From the NCBI GenBank assembly GCA_947500445.1, contig CANMSB010000009.1, positions 1 through 64,000 of the forward strand: a DNA stretch of 64,000 bases. Direction: 5' to 3'. Below the pieces are notes generated by a model, which saw nothing but the letters and a program-made list of their open reading frames with translations, was not told the DNA's origin and did not search any database. The position numbers were made by a program, and so were the translations under genes. Source of the DNA: an uncultured Flavobacteriaceae bacterium (GTDB taxonomy: Bacteria; Bacteroidota; Bacteroidia; Flavobacteriales; Flavobacteriaceae). This document shows positions 60,698-64,000 of this stretch, piece after piece (the first letter of the stretch is position 1; each line of letters opens with the position of its first letter).

Positions 60698-63600
60698 ATG
60701 GAACCCAATACAAAAGATGCGTCCCGGGCGGCAAACCTCTCGAACGCCACCAGTGTCGAAAACTTGACCACCGAAAAAGCTACGGAATCCAACGCTCTGG
60801 AAATCCCTACAATTTCACTTCCAAAAGGGGGAGGTGCCTTAAAGGGAATCGATGAAAAATTTACTGTAAACACCGCAAACGGTACTTCGGCCTTAGAAGT
60901 GCCCCTACCGATTACCCCGGCAAGAAATGGTTTTTCCCCGGCAATGGGCCTTAATTACAATTCCGGTTCCGGAAACGGAATTTTTGGTTTGGGGTGGTCC
61001 ATAGATTTTTCGGTGATTACCAGAAAAACGGACAAGGGCATTCCCAGGTATACGGACGAGGATGTTTTTATGTTCTCGGGAGCTGATGACCTGATTCCCT
61101 TTATGGAAGAGGAGACTCCCGGGAACTGGACAAAAAAAGAAACCGTGGTCGGTGCCCTTACGATATCCCGATATCGTCCCAGAATTACATCGGACCATTC
61201 CAAGATAGAAAAAATAGCCCATCCGGTAAAGGGCATTTACTGGCGGGTGATCGATGCCGCAAATACTGTTACAATTTATGGTAGAACCCCAGAAAGTAGA
61301 ATTGCAGATCCTACCGATCCTCAGAAAATTTATTCTTGGTTGCCCGAGTTTAGTTTTGACGACAAAGGCAATTGGATCATATATGAATACAAAGCAGAAA
61401 ATTTTGATGCGGTACCCAATAACAGTAACGAATCGAATCGTTTGTCGGGCATACAAAAGCTCACCAATCGCTATTTAAAAAGGGTAAGGTATTTCAATGC
61501 CATTCCTTACTTTGTCGATGCTGCCGATACCTTTGATCCTCCTGTACCTTTAGATCCGGTCTTCCATTTGGAACTGGTGTTGGATTATGGCGAACACGAT
61601 TTGCTAAAACCAACGGTTCAGGAAATACCGGGTCAATTTTGGAACCATAGGGAAGACCCTTTTTCTACCTATCGATCAGGTTTTGAGATACGTACCTACC
61701 GCCGTTGCGAGAGGGTACTAATGTTTCATCATTTTCCGGACGAACTCCAACAGGATGGATCTCCTTTTGGGACCGACTATCTCGTTCGTTCCCTTTCCAT
61801 GGGATACCGACCTTCCGGTTACAACGGTTCCGGACAGACCGAGGTAAACTATCTCGGAACGATTATGGAAAGCGGTTATGTACGAAAACCGGACGGCAGC
61901 TATGCTAAAAAATCGCTACCGCCACTGGACCTGCAATACGAAGCGCTGCAATGGAGTACCACCGTGATGACGGCGCACCAGAACGATTTGGTCGACCTTC
62001 CCACGGGCCTCCAAGGAGACTATCGATGGACGGACCTTTTTGGAGAAGGAATCTCCGGAATACTGAGCGAACAGGCCGAAGGATGGTATTACAAACACAA
62101 TCTGGGCGACGTGGAAGGTGATGGCAACGTTGGTTTTGAGGTAGGTACGAAAGTAATGGAGAAGCCATCGTTTACCGGACTTCAAACGGGGAAACTTACT
62201 TTGGTCGATCTTGATGCCGATGGCAAAAAACAGTTGGTTTCCAAGACCACTGGATTGCAGGGGTATTTTGAAGTGAACGACGATAACGGTTTCAACAACT
62301 ACCGACCGTTCGAACACCATATCAATATTGATTTTGGTGACCCTAACGTAAAATTATTCGACATTACCGGCAATGGCAAAGCGGATATCGTAATGACGGA
62401 AGAACGGGTCATCACCTATTACGAGGCCCGAGGACGCGATGGATACAAAAGTGCCTTGTCGGCATTAAAATCGTTTGGGGAAGAAGAGGGCCCTGCAATC
62501 GTATTCGCCGATGGCCAGAATACCATTTTTTTGGCCGATATGACCGGTGATGGCCTCACCGATATTGTTCGGGTCAGAAATGGGGAAACCTGTTATTGGG
62601 CAAATATGGGCTATGGCAGGTATAGTGCAAAAGTGGCCATGCAAAATGCCCCCTGGTTCGACCATCCCGATAAGTTCGATCCCAAACATATCCATTTGAA
62701 CGATATCAGTGGAACCGGAACAGCTGACGTGATCTACAAAGGAGCCGATACGTTTAAGGCATTCTTGAATTTGGGTGGAAACGGGTTTTCGGACGTTCAG
62801 ATTATCGATCCGTTCTTTCCTATAGACGATATGTCCAATTTAAAAGTGGTGGATCTGTTGGGAAAAGGTACCGCTTGTTTGGTTTGGTCTTCAGGACTCC
62901 CTTCACACAGCCGTACGCCATTACGTTACATCGATTTAATGTCGGGCAAAAAACCCCATGTGCTCGTTGCCTATGATAACAATATGGGCATGCGTACCCA
63001 GTTAGGGTACAAAAGTTCAACACATTTTTACCTGAAGGACAAACGCGAGGGAACACCATGGATCACAAAACTGCCCTTTCCCGTGCAAGTGGTAGAAAAC
63101 ATGACCGTCACCGAAGATACGACCAATGTAAAATTTACAACAAAGTATGTTTATCGCCATGGATATTACGATCATGGGGAACGGGAGTTCAGAGGGTTCG
63201 GTCTGGTCGAACAAACAGATACCGAGCACTATTCCGAATGGAAGGATCTCGACGGAGACAACCAAATGGAGCGATCGGAACATCTTTTTCAAAAACCGGT
63301 GTTGACCAAAACATGGTTCCATACCGGTGCCTTTATCGATCAAGATAAAATCTTGGATCACTATAACGAGGAACATTGGTACAACGAATTTGAAAGACAT
63401 TTCCCTGGGGTCTTACCCCCTGTGGGCGAGCCCATTTTGGAAGATGCGTTATTGCTTCCCTCCGGTCATATTGGTGATGTTACGGTAATGGAGCGGTTGA
63501 GGTCTCAGGAATTTCGTGAAGCGGCACGCGCTTGCAAAGGAATGGTATTACGAACGGAAGTGTTCACCTTGGATGCCCCTGATACCCCAACCGATCAAGA

Positions 63601-64000
63601 AACCCAATTGCAGCTCACGCCCCATTCGGTTGCCACGCATAACTGTCATATTCTATTGCAACAGCCCTTGGGCCCAAATCGTCATGCCTGCTTTCAAGTA
63701 ATCGAAAGCGAAGCGTTCACCATTCAATACGAAAGGGATGTAAATGATCCCCGTATCTCACATAGCTTGAACTTGGAAATAGATCGCTATGGAAACGTTT
63801 TACAAACCGCTAAAGTGGCCTATGCCCGAAAAACGTCGGATGCTACATTACCGCAAGAGGTGAGGGACAGCCAATCATCGGATCAGATCGTTTATACCAA
63901 AAACACCTATACCAACGATGTGTTTTCCGATCGCGAACACCGTTTGAGACTGCCCTTCCAAAACGAAACCTTTGAAATAACGGAACTACCAAAAATGGAC
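60698..64000 (+). CDS. Second TcB-like SpvB/RHS protein, partial (runs off window)
   Basis: The ATG at 60698 opens MEPNTKDASRAANLSN and reads in frame for 1101 codons to the window edge. The SpvB domain (LNYNSGSGNGIFGLGWSID, DVFMFSGADDLIPF), FG-GAP strands (LADMTGDGLTDIVRVRNG) and TcdB middle regions align with the protein at 49608 throughout, so this is a tandem paralogue. More RHS/TcC genes probably follow beyond 64000. Confidence 0.9.
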   Translation, partial: MEPNTKDASRAANLSNATSVENLTTEKATESNALEIPTISLPKGGGALKGIDEKFTVNTANGTSALEVPLPITPARNGFSPAMGLNYNSGSGNGIFGLGWSIDFSVITRKTDKGIPRYTDEDVFMFSGADDLIPFMEEETPGNWTKKETVVGALTISRYRPRITSDHSKIEKIAHPVKGIYWRVIDAANTVTIYGRTPESRIADPTDPQKIYSWLPEFSFDDKGNWIIYEYKAENFDAVPNNSNESNRLSGIQKLTNRYLKRVRYFNAIPYFVDAADTFDPPVPLDPVFHLELVLDYGEHDLLKPTVQEIPGQFWNHREDPFSTYRSGFEIRTYRRCERVLMFHHFPDELQQDGSPFGTDYLVRSLSMGYRPSGYNGSGQTEVNYLGTIMESGYVRKPDGSYAKKSLPPLDLQYEALQWSTTVMTAHQNDLVDLPTGLQGDYRWTDLFGEGISGILSEQAEGWYYKHNLGDVEGDGNVGFEVGTKVMEKPSFTGLQTGKLTLVDLDADGKKQLVSKTTGLQGYFEVNDDNGFNNYRPFEHHINIDFGDPNVKLFDITGNGKADIVMTEERVITYYEARGRDGYKSALSALKSFGEEEGPAIVFADGQNTIFLADMTGDGLTDIVRVRNGETCYWANMGYGRYSAKVAMQNAPWFDHPDKFDPKHIHLNDISGTGTADVIYKGADTFKAFLNLGGNGFSDVQIIDPFFPIDDMSNLKVVDLLGKGTACLVWSSGLPSHSRTPLRYIDLMSGKKPHVLVAYDNNMGMRTQLGYKSSTHFYLKDKREGTPWITKLPFPVQVVENMTVTEDTTNVKFTTKYVYRHGYYDHGEREFRGFGLVEQTDTEHYSEWKDLDGDNQMERSEHLFQKPVLTKTWFHTGAFIDQDKILDHYNEEHWYNEFERHFPGVLPPVGEPILEDALLLPSGHIGDVTVMERLRSQEFREAARACKGMVLRTEVFTLDAPDTPTDQETQLQLTPHSVATHNCHILLQQPLGPNRHACFQVIESEAFTIQYERDVNDPRISHSLNLEIDRYGNVLQTAKVAYARKTSDATLPQEVRDSQSSDQIVYTKNTYTNDVFSDREHRLRLPFQNETFEITELPKMD

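Overview
The window reads as a chromosome segment of a marine-type member of the Flavobacteriaceae (Bacteroidota). The evidence is two type IX secretion cargo proteins with C-terminal sorting domains, TAnnTTTG-like promoter motifs with little Shine-Dalgarno use, a tmRNA encoding the Bacteroidota-style tag GDNNYALAA, a NamZ/DUF1343 protein, and a TPR histidine kinase paired with a NarL/LuxR-type regulator. No tRNA, rRNA or CRISPR array was found.

Layout. 1-1000: array of ~130-145 bp degenerate repeats with TTGAAC-type hexamers, next to an IS200-like Y1 transposase unit (1004-1562). 1598-9015: housekeeping genes (fatty acid hydroxylase family, NamZ-like muramidase, LolC/E-like permease, cysteine/cystathionine synthase, CotH-like lipoprotein, aldose epimerase-like, Crp/Fnr regulator). 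9030-9700: a second repeat array. 9750-15195: DinB-like, DUF1801, transglutaminase-like, and a large T9SS type B surface protein. 15491-20006: cluster of small membrane proteins with a winged-helix regulator and a Coq4-like protein. Two exactly reverse-complementary 17-bp palindromes in this cluster are probable operators of that regulator. 20313-20472: palindromic repeat element. 20640-21845: AlaDH/saccharopine dehydrogenase-like enzyme. 22021-22620: candidate structured RNA and tmRNA, whose 3' end plus terminator is duplicated 130 bp downstream.

25079-34886 (minus strand) is the most unusual block. It is a tightly packed, visibly AT-rich 8-gene operon: a small protein, a YidD-like protein, a vWA-like lipoprotein, a four-helix membrane protein, a tubulin-like GTPase, a 1187-aa protein with an actin/Hsp70-type ATPase half, a lipoprotein/single-pass protein, and a membrane-anchored coiled-coil protein. 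The simplest reading is an envelope-associated machine pairing a tubulin-like with an actin-like NTPase. Upstream lie a Cys-rich secreted peptide, an orphan HsdR-N nuclease-like protein, a gene frameshifted at A10, and a two-component system. Palindromes TTAC(A/G)GAT-AT/TT-C(C/T)GTAA in front of these units suggest control by that system.

41414-43282: a 134-aa protein with two GC-x2-C-x-SG-x-D repeats sits 9 bp upstream of an MNIO (DUF692) enzyme fused to a C-terminal domain, a candidate RiPP-like modification pair. 43414-49323: SGNH hydrolase and a 1430-aa beta-helix/multi-CBM T9SS protein, probably polysaccharide-related. 49608-64000: Tc-toxin-like locus with a TcB-like (SpvB/RHS) protein, two TcC-like RHS proteins with unrelated C-terminal ends (one with HEGRH, a zinc-metallopeptidase signature), a candidate immunity gene, and a second TcB-like gene running off the window.
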